Assembly (NCBI RefSeq): GCF_013114825.1
Contig: NZ_JAAVLX010000006.1
Location: 186,001 to 250,000 of the forward strand
DNA length: 64,000 bases
From: Bradyrhizobium australiense
GTDB taxonomy: Bacteria > Pseudomonadota > Alphaproteobacteria > Rhizobiales > Xanthobacteraceae
Reading direction: 5' to 3'
The position numbers and the translations under genes were made by a program. Of the stretch, positions 8,664 to 17,326 are shown in pieces. The stretch's first letter is position 1, and the number at the start of each line of letters is the position of its first letter. Under the pieces are notes generated by a model. The model ran no database searches. It was not told the DNA's origin and saw only the letters and a program-made list of their open reading frames with translations.

Positions 8664-9083
8664 TCAGCCCCGCATGAATCGCTCGATGATCTCCGGCGGC
8701 ATCGGGGCCGATTTCAGCTTCGTAGGATCGTCCGGATGCTTGCCGACCAGCACGCGCGTCTCGAACGCCTCGATCGCCAATGCGTCGGCCTTAAACACGT
8801 TGTGGACCACCTCGAAGCTGGATCGCTTGAAGCTCTCGATGCGGCTTTCGATCCGGATCCACTCGCCATGGGTCGAGGGAATGTGGAATTTCGCCCGCGT
8901 GTCCACCATCGGGATTCCGACCAGGCCGTATTTGTGGATGATGTCCTGTTTCGAGAAACCGGCGGCTTCGAACATGATCGAGGTCGAATCGTCGAACATC
9001 GCGAAATAGCGCGGGTAGTAAACGATGTTGGCGGGGTCGCAATCGCCCCACTGTATCTGCACGTCGCGCCGGTTGACGAACAT
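8664..9083 (-). CDS. 4-Hydroxybenzoyl-CoA thioesterase-family hotdog protein
   Basis: A 139-residue single hotdog domain. The N-terminal WGDCDPANIVYYPRYF (residues 12-27) is the 4HBT/YbgC-type active-site segment, with an Asp in the catalytic position. It hydrolyses acyl-CoA or aroyl-CoA thioesters in the cytoplasm. It lies 9 bases after the SDR gene in the ligase operon, where it could release the free aromatic acid after side-chain shortening or recycle CoA from dead-end thioesters. The exact substrate cannot be read from the sequence. Confidence 0.85.
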   Translation of the reverse strand: MFVNRRDVQIQWGDCDPANIVYYPRYFAMFDDSTSIMFEAAGFSKQDIIHKYGLVGIPMVDTRAKFHIPSTHGEWIRIESRIESFKRSSFEVVHNVFKADALAIEAFETRVLVGKHPDDPTKLKSAPMPPEIIERFMRG

Positions 9084-9092
9084 AAACGATCC

Positions 9093-9854
9093 CTACCGCG
9101 GCGCCATGCGAAGCGCGGCATCGAGCCGCACCACTTCACCGTTCAGATAGGGATTGTCGATCATGTGCAGCGCGAGCGAGGCGAACTCGTCGGCCTGGCC
9201 GAGCCGGCGTGGGAACGGGATCGAGGCGGCCAGCGAGTCCTGCGCTTCCTGCGGCAGATTGGCCAGCAGCGGCGTAAGGAACAGGCCCGGCGCGATCGTC
9301 AGCACGCGAATGCCGAACTGTGCCAGCTCGCGTGCGATCGGCAGCGTCATGGCGACGATGCCGCCCTTGGAAGCCGAATAGGCCGACTGACCGATCTGGC
9401 CGTCATAGGCTGCAACCGAGGCGGTCGAGATCACCACCCCGCGTTCGCCGGTGGCAAGCGGCTCCAGCTTCGACATCGGAGCCGTCGCCAGCCGCAGCAT
9501 GTTGAACGAGCCGATCAGATTGACCTTGATCACCTTGTCGAAATCGCCGAGCGCCATCGGGCCGTCCTTGCCGATCACGCGCTTGGCGACACCGATGCCG
9601 GCGCAGTTCACCAGCACGCGCGCCGGGCCGTGGGCCGCCGCGGCCTTGGCGATCGCGCCTTCCGCGGAGGCAGCATCGGAGACGTCGCAGATCACGGCGA
9701 CGCCGCCGATCTCGGCCGCGACGGCCTCCGCGAGGTTGGCGTTGAGATCGCAGACCGCGACCTTGGCGCCCTGCGCCGCGAGGCGGCGCGCGGTCGCCGC
9801 GCCCAATCCCGATGCGCCGCCGGTGACAATGGCAGCCTGGTCCTTCAAGTGCAT
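9093..9854 (-). CDS. SDR-family 3-hydroxyacyl-CoA dehydrogenase-like oxidoreductase
   Basis: A 253-residue classical short-chain dehydrogenase: TGGASGLG at residues 11-18 for NAD(P) binding, NCAG motif, and the YSASKGG active-site Tyr-Lys pair. It resembles type-II 3-hydroxyacyl-CoA dehydrogenases (HSD10-like). It lies between the CoA ligase and the thioesterase in one minus-strand operon, a fit for oxidation of a 3-hydroxy-3-arylpropionyl-CoA in a beta-oxidation-like route. A close paralog ending in the same RMAPR tail is encoded at 40381, beside the second copy of the ligase. Confidence 0.88.
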   Translation of the reverse strand: MHLKDQAAIVTGGASGLGAATARRLAAQGAKVAVCDLNANLAEAVAAEIGGVAVICDVSDAASAEGAIAKAAAAHGPARVLVNCAGIGVAKRVIGKDGPMALGDFDKVIKVNLIGSFNMLRLATAPMSKLEPLATGERGVVISTASVAAYDGQIGQSAYSASKGGIVAMTLPIARELAQFGIRVLTIAPGLFLTPLLANLPQEAQDSLAASIPFPRRLGQADEFASLALHMIDNPYLNGEVVRLDAALRMAPR

Positions 9855-9889
9855 GGTGCTCTCCCTGACAAGTTCTTGTTCGAATTCGG

Positions 9890-11776
9890 TTACGGCGTGA
9901 TCACCTGCGCCGGCGGCGCTGGCGAATAGATTTCTTCGATCAGCGCGCCGCGGTTTTCCAACACCGCGCGCTGGTTGATCGAGCCCTTGTCGGTGACCTC
10001 GCCACGATCGATCGATAGCGGCGCATCGAGTAGCACCGCGCGCGTGATCCGGGTCGACGATCCGGTCGCGCCAGCGACAAGCTTCTGGAAGCGCTCGCGG
10101 AAGGCCGCGACGATCAGCGGATCAGACGCCGCGGCGGCCAGATCATCATGTGGAAGCGTCGGATTGATCAGACGGCAACCGTCGAGATCGAGCACCACCA
10201 GCGCCGATATTTCGTCGCGGTTGATGCCGGCAATGACGACGTCGCGCGCCAGTGGCGCACAAGCCGCGACAAAGCGCGCCCGCAGTGGGCCGACGCTGAC
10301 CCAGGTGCCGCTAGCAAGCTTGAAGTCCTCGCCGATGCGGCCGTCGAAATCGAAGCCGGCGTCGAAATTATCGGGATCGGCCGGCTTGAGCGCGTCGCCC
10401 ATCTTGTAGAAGCCTTCCTCGTCGAAAGACTTGGCCGTGATATCCGGCTGGCGCCAATAGCCCGGCATGACGTTCGGCCCCCTGGCGCGAACCTCAAGCT
10501 TGCCGTTGTTGGGCACGAGTTTCGCATCATTCCCCAGAACCGGCAGCCCGACATGGCCGGAGCGGCTGGTATGCGGATTGACCGACATGAAGAACGGCGC
10601 GGTCTCGGTGGCGCCAAGGCCGGTCAGCATCGGCACCCGATAGCCGGTTTCGCGAACCGACAATTCGTCGAGGCTGTTCCAGACAAAGGCCGATAACGCG
10701 GCGCCCGAGAAGAACATCGCATGAAGGCGAGCAAAGAATTTTTTGCGCAAGCCTGCATCATCGCGCAAGTATGGCAATAGCGATTCATAGCCCTTGGGGA
10801 CGTTGAAATAGACCGTCGGCGAAATCTCCTGGAGATTGCGCACGGTCTCCTCGATGCCGCCGGGCATCGGCTTGCCCTCGTCGAGATACATCGAGCCGCC
10901 ATTATATAGCGTCAGCCCGATGTTGTGGTTGCCGCCGAATGTATGGTTCCACGGCAGCCAGTCGACGATGACAGGCGGCTCATCCTTCAGAAATGCCAGC
11001 GTCTCGCGCAGCATCACCTGGTTGGCGCAGATCATGCGCTGGGTGTTGATGACCGCCTTCGGATTTCCGGTCGAGCCCGAGGTCAGCAGGAATTTTGCGA
11101 TCGTGTCCGGGCCGATAGCCTCGTGAACTGCGTCGAGGCGCGGGTGCAATGGGGTCGCCATAAGATCTGCAAGTGTCGTGACATCACGGCCGGGCACCGC
11201 ACCGCACGAGGCAGCGATCTCGGTCCCGAACGACACATTGACGGCCAGCGCATCGGCGAATTTCGTGGCGTCGTCCGCGAAGACGAGGCCGGGCGTCAAC
11301 AGCTTCATCAGATAGCTGAGCTTCCCGTAGTCGCGCGACACCAGCGAATAGGCCGGCGATACCGGACAGAAGGGAATGCCCGCATAGAGCGCGCCGAACG
11401 CGACCAGCGCATGATCGACCGAGTTGCCGGACAGGATGACGACCGGCTTCTCGGTCGAAAGACCGCGGCCCAGCAGCGCGGAGGCGATGCGCCGCGACGA
11501 CGCGAGCAGTTCTGCATAGGTGATCTGCCGCCAGCTTCGTGCCGCGTTGCGCTCGGCCATGAAGACCCGGTCGGGTGCCGCTGCCGCCCAATGATGCAGC
11601 CGGTCGGTGATACGCGCCGGATAATCGCGCAACTGCGCTTTCGGGCGCAGATAGATGGTGCCGTCGTCGCGGCGCTCGACATGCACCGCGGGCGTGCCGA
11701 ACGAGATCGGGCGCAGCCGATGTTCGGCGCGCGCGGCTGAATCGGTCGAAGCGGACATGTCGGGCTTGGCGCTCAT
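9890..11776 (-). CDS. couB: Feruloyl/p-coumaroyl-CoA synthetase (AMP-forming)
   Basis: A 628-residue ANL-superfamily ligase. The P-loop LTSGSTGNPKAVINT begins at residue 231, the adenylation region includes LTGLGATETAP, and the C-terminal DRGEVTDKGSINQRA contains the catalytic Lys. Length and overall sequence match feruloyl-CoA synthases, which activate hydroxycinnamates to CoA thioesters with ATP. The ATG follows the upstream crotonase stop by one base (TGAcATG), with AAGGTG inside the upstream gene as ribosome site, so the two are coupled as in R. palustris couAB. A second, more divergent member lies at 37497. The preferred cinnamate is not determinable here. Confidence 0.85.
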   Translation of the reverse strand: MSAKPDMSASTDSAARAEHRLRPISFGTPAVHVERRDDGTIYLRPKAQLRDYPARITDRLHHWAAAAPDRVFMAERNAARSWRQITYAELLASSRRIASALLGRGLSTEKPVVILSGNSVDHALVAFGALYAGIPFCPVSPAYSLVSRDYGKLSYLMKLLTPGLVFADDATKFADALAVNVSFGTEIAASCGAVPGRDVTTLADLMATPLHPRLDAVHEAIGPDTIAKFLLTSGSTGNPKAVINTQRMICANQVMLRETLAFLKDEPPVIVDWLPWNHTFGGNHNIGLTLYNGGSMYLDEGKPMPGGIEETVRNLQEISPTVYFNVPKGYESLLPYLRDDAGLRKKFFARLHAMFFSGAALSAFVWNSLDELSVRETGYRVPMLTGLGATETAPFFMSVNPHTSRSGHVGLPVLGNDAKLVPNNGKLEVRARGPNVMPGYWRQPDITAKSFDEEGFYKMGDALKPADPDNFDAGFDFDGRIGEDFKLASGTWVSVGPLRARFVAACAPLARDVVIAGINRDEISALVVLDLDGCRLINPTLPHDDLAAAASDPLIVAAFRERFQKLVAGATGSSTRITRAVLLDAPLSIDRGEVTDKGSINQRAVLENRGALIEEIYSPAPPAQVITP

Positions 11777-11777
11777 G

Positions 11778-12578
11778 TCAGGTCGGCTTCACCTTTGCGG
11801 TCTTGTGCTCGAGAAACGCGCGAATGCGGCGCTTGGCCTCTTTGTCGCTCTGCGCCACGGTTGCCATCAGGGATTCCATCAGCAGGCCGGTCTGCGGATT
11901 GGCCTCCGCAATCATCGGCAGCGCCTGCAGCACGGCAAAATTGGTGAGCGGCGCATTCGCCGCCACGCGTTCCGCGAGTTCCAGCGCCTTCGGCAGCGCG
12001 CCCTCGGCCTCCGTGAGATATTGCGAGAAACCATAGGCCGAGCCTTCGGTCGCCGAATAGACCCGCCCCGTGAGCATCATGTCGATCATCCGCGCCACGC
12101 CGATCAGCCGCGGCAGCCGCACCGATCCGCCGCCGCCGACGAAAATGCCGCGCTGGCCCTCGGGCAGCGCGAAATAGGCCGATGGTTCGGCGACGCGAAT
12201 ATGCGCGGCGCAGGCCAGTTCCAGGCCGCCGCCGATCACCGCACCTTTCAGCGCCGCGATCACGGGGACCCGGCTATACTGGATGCGGTCGAACACCCGA
12301 TGCCACATCTGCGAGTGCCGCAGGCCCTCGGTGGCGTCATGCTCGGTCAGTTCGGACAGATCGAGGCCGGAGGAGAAATGGTCGCCGACGCCATGGATGA
12401 CCACGGCGCCTGTCCCCTCGGGAAGATGGGAGAAACAATCCTGGATTGCGAGGATGATGCCGTCGTTCAGCGCATTGCGCTTGGCCGGACGGTTGAGGCC
12501 CACGGTCAGCACCGCGCCGTTCTGCTCGATCTTGAGCAGGTCGGATTGACCCGCTGATGCGGTAGAGGCGTTTCCCAT
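11778..12578 (-). CDS. couA: Crotonase-family enoyl-CoA hydratase/lyase (CouA-like)
   Basis: A 266-residue crotonase: LNRPAKRNALN near residue 30, oxyanion-hole segments HFSSGLDL and IGGGLELACAAHIRVAE, and LPEGQRGIFVGGGGSVRLPRLIG carrying the position of the catalytic Glu. It is first in the minus-strand operon with the CoA ligase and is preceded by a perfect 15-base palindrome at 12607. By analogy with CouA it would hydrate the cinnamoyl-CoA double bond and perhaps cleave it retro-aldol fashion. It differs from the Pseudomonas HCHL type, and the SDR and thioesterase behind it leave a beta-oxidation route open. The symbol is inferred from synteny. Confidence 0.82.
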   Translation of the reverse strand: MGNASTASAGQSDLLKIEQNGAVLTVGLNRPAKRNALNDGIILAIQDCFSHLPEGTGAVVIHGVGDHFSSGLDLSELTEHDATEGLRHSQMWHRVFDRIQYSRVPVIAALKGAVIGGGLELACAAHIRVAEPSAYFALPEGQRGIFVGGGGSVRLPRLIGVARMIDMMLTGRVYSATEGSAYGFSQYLTEAEGALPKALELAERVAANAPLTNFAVLQALPMIAEANPQTGLLMESLMATVAQSDKEAKRRIRAFLEHKTAKVKPT

Positions 12579-12606
12579 CGGCGTGTATTGCTTCCTTTGC
12601 AGAATA

Positions 12607-12621
12607 GTTATGTTTTATAAC
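12607..12621. promoter_or_regulatory. Perfect palindrome GTTAT-N5-ATAAC, putative CouR-like operator
   Basis: GTTAT-GTTTT-ATAAC begins 28 bases upstream of the crotonase ATG, in the expected core-promoter zone. The same half-sites and spacing occur at 17327-17341 in front of pobA and, with one mismatch, at 3653-3667. This is an AT-rich exception in its GC-rich surroundings. Confidence 0.6.
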
Positions 12622-12677
12622 GATTTTGGTGGGAGTCAAGGCGCCTGTCCGGGGGGCCTTGGTTTCGCTCCTTCTAC

Positions 12678-12759
12678 GTCATTGCGAGGAGCGAAGCGAC
12701 GAAGCAATCCATATTTCGGCAAGCGGCGATATGGATTGCTTCGCTTCGCTCGCAATGAC
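12678..12759. repeat. Intergenic palindromic repeat, family B (GTCATTGCGAG ends)
   Basis: Inverted ends GTCATTGCGAG...GAAGCAATCCAT and ATGGATTGCTTCG...CTCGCAATGAC enclose a short variable core, forming one long stem. Copies lie at 18599-18713 and, degenerate, 49041-49114. Confidence 0.7.
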
Positions 12760-12783
12760 GTCGAGATAGCGACGCCCAAACGA

Positions 12784-12888
12784 TCGTCATCTCCCCGCGG
12801 ATGCGGGGTATCCAGTACGCCGCGACTTATCAATTCGATCATTGACGTCTCTGGAATACTGGATCGTCCGCCTTCGCGGATGATGACG
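12784..12888. repeat. Intergenic inverted repeat with GTCATC/GATGAC ends
   Basis: The left arm CGTCATCTCCCCGCGGATG, followed by GGGGTATCCAGTA, faces the right arm TACTGGAT...TCGCGGATGATGACG. It is a separate palindromic family, adjacent to the preceding repeat and to the longer block that follows. No copy elsewhere in the window was noticed. Confidence 0.5.
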
Positions 12889-12894
12889 AGTCAA

Positions 12895-13300
12895 TGCGTG
12901 TCGGCATTCTCGCGGCGCGGCGCGCCCGAGGTTTGCCTACAACTTGTCCCTCAAAATCAGAGGGCGCAGGGAAGACCGGGTGCGCGCCGCACCCGCGGTC
13001 TCGTGTGCAGTTGCGCATAGGAAAAACGCACACGAGCATACAGGTACAGCGGGAGCATCCGGGCCTTCCCTGCGCTTTACGGCTTACTTCGTGCTCTCCC
13101 CGGAGAACGGCTCTTTTGCCTCCGTCGCTCCTGCGAAGCTTTCGCTTCTCTAAGAACTTAACGCCAGCACCGCGGTGTCCGAACCAAACGACTTCACCGT
13201 ACGTTTCTGGCGCCTACATCTTGCGCCATCCGCGTCCATCGCATCTCACCGCACGTTCGTGACGATCGCGAGCGCCCCTCAATGGGTGAGACGGACGGGG
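12895..13300. repeat. Long non-coding repeat-like block of Bradyrhizobium type
   Basis: No gene is supported here. Short open frames in this block (for example 12894-13262) read like spurious 'hypothetical proteins' that I recall as widespread in Bradyrhizobium annotations (segments such as GAGKTGCAPHPRSRVQ and KTHTSIQVQREHPGLPCA). The DNA includes a GGTGCGCGCCGCACC dyad. The block looks like one copy of a dispersed element, probably truncated. The identification is from memory. Confidence 0.45.
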
Positions 13301-13523
13301 TTATGCGACTGATTTGGTGAGAACGAAAGCAGAATATTTTTGCGCAAAGGGCTGAACAGGTTTTACTGATTTGCCCGTCATGCCAGTTTGTGGCAGGCCG
13401 CCACAGAAAAACGCGCTTGTGCACAAAGCAAATCAGCTCGCAGTGCGTGATGTTGTAGCGTGGGCAAAGCGGCAGCGTGCACATCATCGCGGGGGCACGT
13501 CGCTAGCGCCCCCTAACAAAGAC
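13301..13523. repeat. Inverted-repeat remnants: CTGATTTGC/GCAAATCAG element and GTGGGCA element
   Basis: CTGATTTGC (13366-13374) and GCAAATCAG (13428-13436) are perfect inverted ends of a 71-base element, with a further CTGATTTGG just upstream. It is followed by GCGTGGGCAAAGCGGCAGCGTGC and a GGGGGCACGTCGCTAGCGCCCCC hairpin related to family F. No coding potential was recognised. Confidence 0.5.
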
Positions 13524-13982
13524 TCACAGCACCTGGTGCACATCAATAACCACGCGGTCGGCGTGACGGGCGGCGGAGGCGATGAAGAGGTTTTCCATCA
13601 GCCAGCGATATTTCTCTGCGCCTGTCTCGAACCGCGGCACGGTGCGGAAATAGATCAATTTTGGATCGACCGGCTCGCCGCGCTTCAACTTCTGCAGCAA
13701 CTCGGTGGGACCGAAGCGCAGGCCCTTGTTCTCGACATAGATTACCGCGCCGTCATCGGTCTCGAAGGCGTATTTGGCTTCGAGCTCGATCAGTTCGTTC
13801 GGGCGGATGATCTGGAAATCGGCGCCGAAGGGGCAGACCTTGCCGTTGATTTCGCCCGTCACCTCGCCGCCGATGATCGGAATGATCCGGCGCACGCCGG
13901 TGCCGATCTCACCGGCCGACGTCACCTCGCCGATCAAGGCGGTGATGGTGAAGACATATCTGGTCGAAAGCTGCGGGGTCAT
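13524..13982 (-). CDS. DUF3237 domain-containing protein
   Basis: A 152-residue protein covering one complete DUF3237 domain (residues 1-150; segments RRIIPIIGGEVTGEINGKVCPFGADFQ, YVENKGLRFG, YFRTVPRFETG). DUF3237 proteins are small beta-barrel-like cytoplasmic proteins of unknown function often found beside aromatic-acid genes. It lies 9 bases after the TRAP large permease gene and is the last gene of that operon, so it probably serves the same substrate. No enzyme function is assigned. Confidence 0.85.
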   Translation of the reverse strand: MTPQLSTRYVFTITALIGEVTSAGEIGTGVRRIIPIIGGEVTGEINGKVCPFGADFQIIRPNELIELEAKYAFETDDGAVIYVENKGLRFGPTELLQKLKRGEPVDPKLIYFRTVPRFETGAEKYRWLMENLFIASAARHADRVVIDVHQVL

Positions 13983-13991
13983 CGGAGCGCC

Positions 13992-15308
13992 CTATCCGGC
14001 CATGCGTTGCGGCAGCCACAGCGCCAATATCGGAAATGCGATCAGGATCACCAGCCGGATCAGATCGGTCGCCACGAACGGGATCACGCCGCGGAAGATG
14101 GTCGAGAAGGAGACGTCCTTCACCACGCTCTTGATGACGAACACGTTCATGCCGACCGGCGGATGGATCAGCCCGAGCTCGACCGTCATCACGATGATCA
14201 CGCCGAACCAGATCGGATCGAAGCCGAGATGCATGATGACCGGGAAGATGATCGGCACGGTGAGAATGATCATCGCCATCGCATCCATCAGGCAGCCGAG
14301 CACCAGATACATCACCATGATCAAGGCGAGGATTCCGTAGGGGCCGAGGCCGAGACCAGTGAGCAGCTCCGTCACCTTCTGCGGGGTCTGCGTCACCGTC
14401 AGGAAATAGCCGAAGATCAGCGCGCCGATCAGCACCGTGAACACCGCGGCCGCGGTGCGGGTCGCCTGCAACAGCGAGTTCAGGATCTTTTCCTTGTCGA
14501 GCCGCCCCGTGAGCACGCCGATCAGGAACGCGCCGGTGGCGCCGACGCCGCCCGCTTCCGTCGGCGTGAAGCGCGGCAGGAACGGCAACCCGTAGAGCCC
14601 GCCGATCACGAAGATGAACAGCAGCACCGGTGCCCAGATGTCCTTCAACCCGGCAAAGCGCTCGCGCCAGGTGGTTTGCTTACCTGTCGGCAGGAAGCCG
14701 GGGCGAAACCAGCCGATCAGCGCAATCGTCATCATGTACATGGTCATCGCGAGCAGGCCGGGAATGATGCCGGCGATGAACAGTTTTCCGATGTCCTGCT
14801 CGGTGATGATGCCGTAGACCGCCAGCACGGTGGATGGCGGCAGCATGGCACCCAGCGTGCCGCCGGCCGCGATCACGCCGGTGGCAAAGGACTGCGGATA
14901 GCCGAAGCGGCGCATTTCCGGATAGGCCACGGCCGAGAAGGTCGCAGCTGTCGCCACCGACGAGCCGCAGATCGCGGCAAAGCCGCCGCAGGCTGCGACG
15001 GTGGCGATGCCGAGCCCACCGCGGAGATGGCCGACAAAGCCATTGGCGGCGCGGAACAGTTCGCGGCTCATGCCGGAATTGCTGACGAACGTTCCCATCA
15101 GGAGGAACATCGGGATCACGCCGAAGGTGTAGTCGGTAACCGTGCGCATCGAGGTCTGACCGACCAGCTTCAGCGCCGGCGTGAAGCCGACCAGGTAACC
15201 GAAGCCGCAGACGCCGACGAGACCCATCGCCATGCCGACCGGCACGCGCAACAGCATCAAGGCAAACAGCGAGACGAATCCAAGGACGGCGACGGCATCT
15301 GTACTCAT
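13992..15308 (-). CDS. TRAP transporter large permease (DctM family, TarM-like)
   Basis: A 438-residue membrane protein with about twelve hydrophobic segments. MFLLMGTFVSNSGMSRELF, CGGFAAICGSSVATAATFSAVAYPEM and the C-terminal LGLIHPPVGMNVFVIKSV are DctM signatures. It forms the ion-coupled translocation pathway with the DctQ protein encoded 4 bases upstream and takes substrate from the DctP protein at 16124. R. palustris TarPQM, a TRAP system for lignin-derived aromatics, lies next to its cou genes in the same way, so aromatic acids are the likely substrate. Confidence 0.92.
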   Translation of the reverse strand: MSTDAVAVLGFVSLFALMLLRVPVGMAMGLVGVCGFGYLVGFTPALKLVGQTSMRTVTDYTFGVIPMFLLMGTFVSNSGMSRELFRAANGFVGHLRGGLGIATVAACGGFAAICGSSVATAATFSAVAYPEMRRFGYPQSFATGVIAAGGTLGAMLPPSTVLAVYGIITEQDIGKLFIAGIIPGLLAMTMYMMTIALIGWFRPGFLPTGKQTTWRERFAGLKDIWAPVLLFIFVIGGLYGLPFLPRFTPTEAGGVGATGAFLIGVLTGRLDKEKILNSLLQATRTAAAVFTVLIGALIFGYFLTVTQTPQKVTELLTGLGLGPYGILALIMVMYLVLGCLMDAMAMIILTVPIIFPVIMHLGFDPIWFGVIIVMTVELGLIHPPVGMNVFVIKSVVKDVSFSTIFRGVIPFVATDLIRLVILIAFPILALWLPQRMAG

Positions 15309-15312
15309 GCGA

Positions 15313-15822
15313 TTACTCTACCGTCTTGACTTTGGCGTCATGGATATCTTCGGGATGGAAAATCAGCCGGTAGGTGCGGATCGCGATCAGCAGCACCGCG
15401 GCGCCGTCGCCGGCCCAGGCGATGGCAAAGAACGGCCAGGTCGGCATGTGCATGTCGAACGTCAGGACGTTGTCGTTGTAGGTGCCGCGCACCTTGTCGA
15501 ACAGGGTGTAGGTCTGCACGGTGACAACGAACAGCAGCACCAGTGTCGCGAACACGTCGATCATGCGCTGGTATTTCGGGCCGACATTGGCCCACACCAG
15601 GTCGACGGTGATGTGGCCGCCGCGATAGCTGGTGGCGGCGATGCCCCAGAAGATCAGGATGCCGAGCAGCATGCGCCCGATGTCGAAGGAGTCGGGGATC
15701 GCATAATTCAGCGTGTTGCGCAGCAGGACGCCGATGAAAATGTTGAGGGCAACGATGCCGACAAAGCCGGCGGCGATCCATTCGATCGTGTCGATGAAAC
15801 GATCCATCCACGCGCGATTCAT
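15313..15822 (-). CDS. TRAP transporter small permease (DctQ family, TarQ-like)
   Basis: A 169-residue protein with four hydrophobic segments and the DctQ core (VLLRNTLNYAIPDSFDIGRMLLGILIFWGIA, SYRGGHITVDLVW). The ATG at 15822 is chosen because GGGGAG precedes it by 9 bases; the open frame upstream runs into a repeat. It sits between the DctP and DctM genes in one minus-strand operon, though a 300-base repeat separates it from DctP, which may reduce read-through so that more binding protein than permease is made. Confidence 0.9.
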   Translation of the reverse strand: MNRAWMDRFIDTIEWIAAGFVGIVALNIFIGVLLRNTLNYAIPDSFDIGRMLLGILIFWGIAATSYRGGHITVDLVWANVGPKYQRMIDVFATLVLLFVVTVQTYTLFDKVRGTYNDNVLTFDMHMPTWPFFAIAWAGDGAAVLLIAIRTYRLIFHPEDIHDAKVKTVE

Positions 15823-15885
15823 GTCCGGAGCTCCCCATCGACTGATGCCGGTTGATTGAATAGGTCTGGCCGCGAACTCACTTAA

Positions 15886-16095
15886 CCTCTCCCGCTTGCG
15901 GGGGAGCATAGGCCGCCCGCGGCCGTTCTTTGATGGAAATGCCGAAGCGGAGCTTCGGCTGGTGGGGGCTCTCTCCCCGAACTCCAGCATGCGTTATGCG
16001 GCACGACCCCCACCCGTAGCCGATGCTCCGCATCGGCGTTCTTCCAAAGAACGGCGACCACCGGCCGCCTATGCCTCCCCGCAAGCGGGAGAGGG
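15886..16095. repeat. 210-base imperfect inverted repeat between dctP- and dctQ-type genes
   Basis: The ends CCTCTCCCGCTTGCGG and CCGCAAGCGGGAGAGG are a perfect inverted pair. Inward similarity continues: AGCATAGGC(C/G)GCC, GCCGTTCTTTG, CGGAGC(T/A)TCGGCT and an ACTCCAGCATGCG core. The element is either two face-to-face copies of one repeat or a single very long hairpin. It lies inside the TRAP operon. A related CTCTCCCCGC...GCGGGGAGAG end occurs at 58755-58796. Confidence 0.65.
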
Positions 16096-16123
16096 AGCGC
16101 AACTCCTTCGCTACGGCTTCGGC

Positions 16124-17140
16124 TTACTGCGCGAGCGCGTTGTACTTGGTGAGCGAAGCCTTGAGTTCGGCCAGTGCCGCGTCCGGGTCGCCGCCGTTCT
16201 TCTTGACGCCCTCACCCCAGGTCTTGACCAGCGGCTCGGCCGCCTTCTTCCACGCCGCCGTCTGCTCCGGCGTCAGCTTATAGACCTCGTGACCCGACAT
16301 CGCCTTGATCTTCTCGATGCCGGCGTCCTCGTACTTGCCCCAGGGTTCGCCAACGCGGCCGGCGGCTTCCGTGTTGCAGTTGTTGTCGATTGCCTTCTTT
16401 TGCTTGTCGGACATCTGGTCGTACTTGTCCTTGTTCATCACGAAGGCAAAGGTCGTGACGTAGATCGGCGCTTCGATGTGATACTTCGTCACCTTGTCGA
16501 TGCCGAACAGCACCACCGACCCCCACGGGAAGGTAACGGCATCAGCGACGCCGCGCTCGATGATGTCGCGGACCTCGGGCGCCGAGGATTGCACATTGGT
16601 GCCGCCGAGCTGGGTCACGAAATTCGCCATGGTGGCGTGGGCGGGACGAATCTTCATGCCCTTGATGTCTTCGGGCGTGACGATTTTCTTGGTCCGCGAA
16701 TGGAACGTCGACGGCGAATGGATGAAGGCCAGACAGAACTTGACGTCCTTCATCTCCTTCTCGGCATATTTGCGATACCAGGCGTCGAGCGCCATCGATC
16801 CGCCCTTGGCATCCGACATCAGGAACGGCAACTCGCCGGCGCTGATGATCGGGAATCGTCCGGGCTGATAGCCCGGGTTGATGTAAGTAACGTCGGCGAT
16901 GCCGTCGCGCGCCATGTCGTAATGATCGAACGCCTTACCGAGCTGCTGCGCGGGGAAGACTTTGTATTTGACGGTGCCGCCGGATTCCTTTTCGACCGCA
17001 GCTCCCCAATCTTCGAGTGCCTTCTGCAACGGATGGGAGGCCGGCACCCAGTGCGACAGCTTCAGTTCAAAGGTTTTTTCCTGCGCCAGCGCAGGCGTCA
17101 CGCTGGCGGCCAGCAGCATCGCCAGAAATGCTTTCCTCAT
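16124..17140 (-). CDS. TRAP transporter substrate-binding protein (DctP family, TarP-like)
   Basis: A 338-residue secreted protein: signal peptide of about 19 residues ending VTPALAQ, then a DctP fold (ELKLSHWVPASHPLQKALEDW, the conserved Arg region GMKIRPAHATMANFVTQLGG, and a GVADAVTFPWG motif). The ATG at 17140 has AGGGAGAGG six bases upstream, better placed than the ATG at 17146. It diverges from pobA across a 264-base region with two palindromes. The ligand is probably an aromatic carboxylate, inferred from pobA and the cou-like genes. Confidence 0.9.
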   Translation of the reverse strand: MRKAFLAMLLAASVTPALAQEKTFELKLSHWVPASHPLQKALEDWGAAVEKESGGTVKYKVFPAQQLGKAFDHYDMARDGIADVTYINPGYQPGRFPIISAGELPFLMSDAKGGSMALDAWYRKYAEKEMKDVKFCLAFIHSPSTFHSRTKKIVTPEDIKGMKIRPAHATMANFVTQLGGTNVQSSAPEVRDIIERGVADAVTFPWGSVVLFGIDKVTKYHIEAPIYVTTFAFVMNKDKYDQMSDKQKKAIDNNCNTEAAGRVGEPWGKYEDAGIEKIKAMSGHEVYKLTPEQTAAWKKAAEPLVKTWGEGVKKNGGDPDAALAELKASLTKYNALAQ

Positions 17141-17186
17141 CGGCATCCTCTCCCTTGGCACGCGGGCTGTTCGATCGCCCGACCTC

Positions 17187-17202
17187 GTTAATTAACATGT
17201 TA
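17187..17202. promoter_or_regulatory. Overlapping palindromes upstream of the TRAP operon
   Basis: Two perfect overlapping 10-base palindromes, GTTAATTAAC (17187-17196) and TAACATGTTA (17193-17202), followed by TCTAAC, lie 47 bases before the TRAP binding-protein ATG. They are AT-rich in GC-rich DNA, typical of a repressor or activator site for the minus-strand promoter. Confidence 0.5.
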
Positions 17203-17326
17203 TCTAACTCATCCGCGTTTTCAAGGCGGACATTTGACCCGCGGCGTCTCGTCTCTCCCTTGTCGCCATGTGCACCTCCGCGAAGTACACCTCTATTGTT
17301 TCGCGCCAATGTCCTTTGCCAAAACC

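Noticed and set aside
13371..15329. 652-codon plus-strand open frame
   Set aside because: It is antisense to the TRAP large permease and DUF3237 genes; low-complexity His/Asp/Arg composition is typical of a shadow frame.
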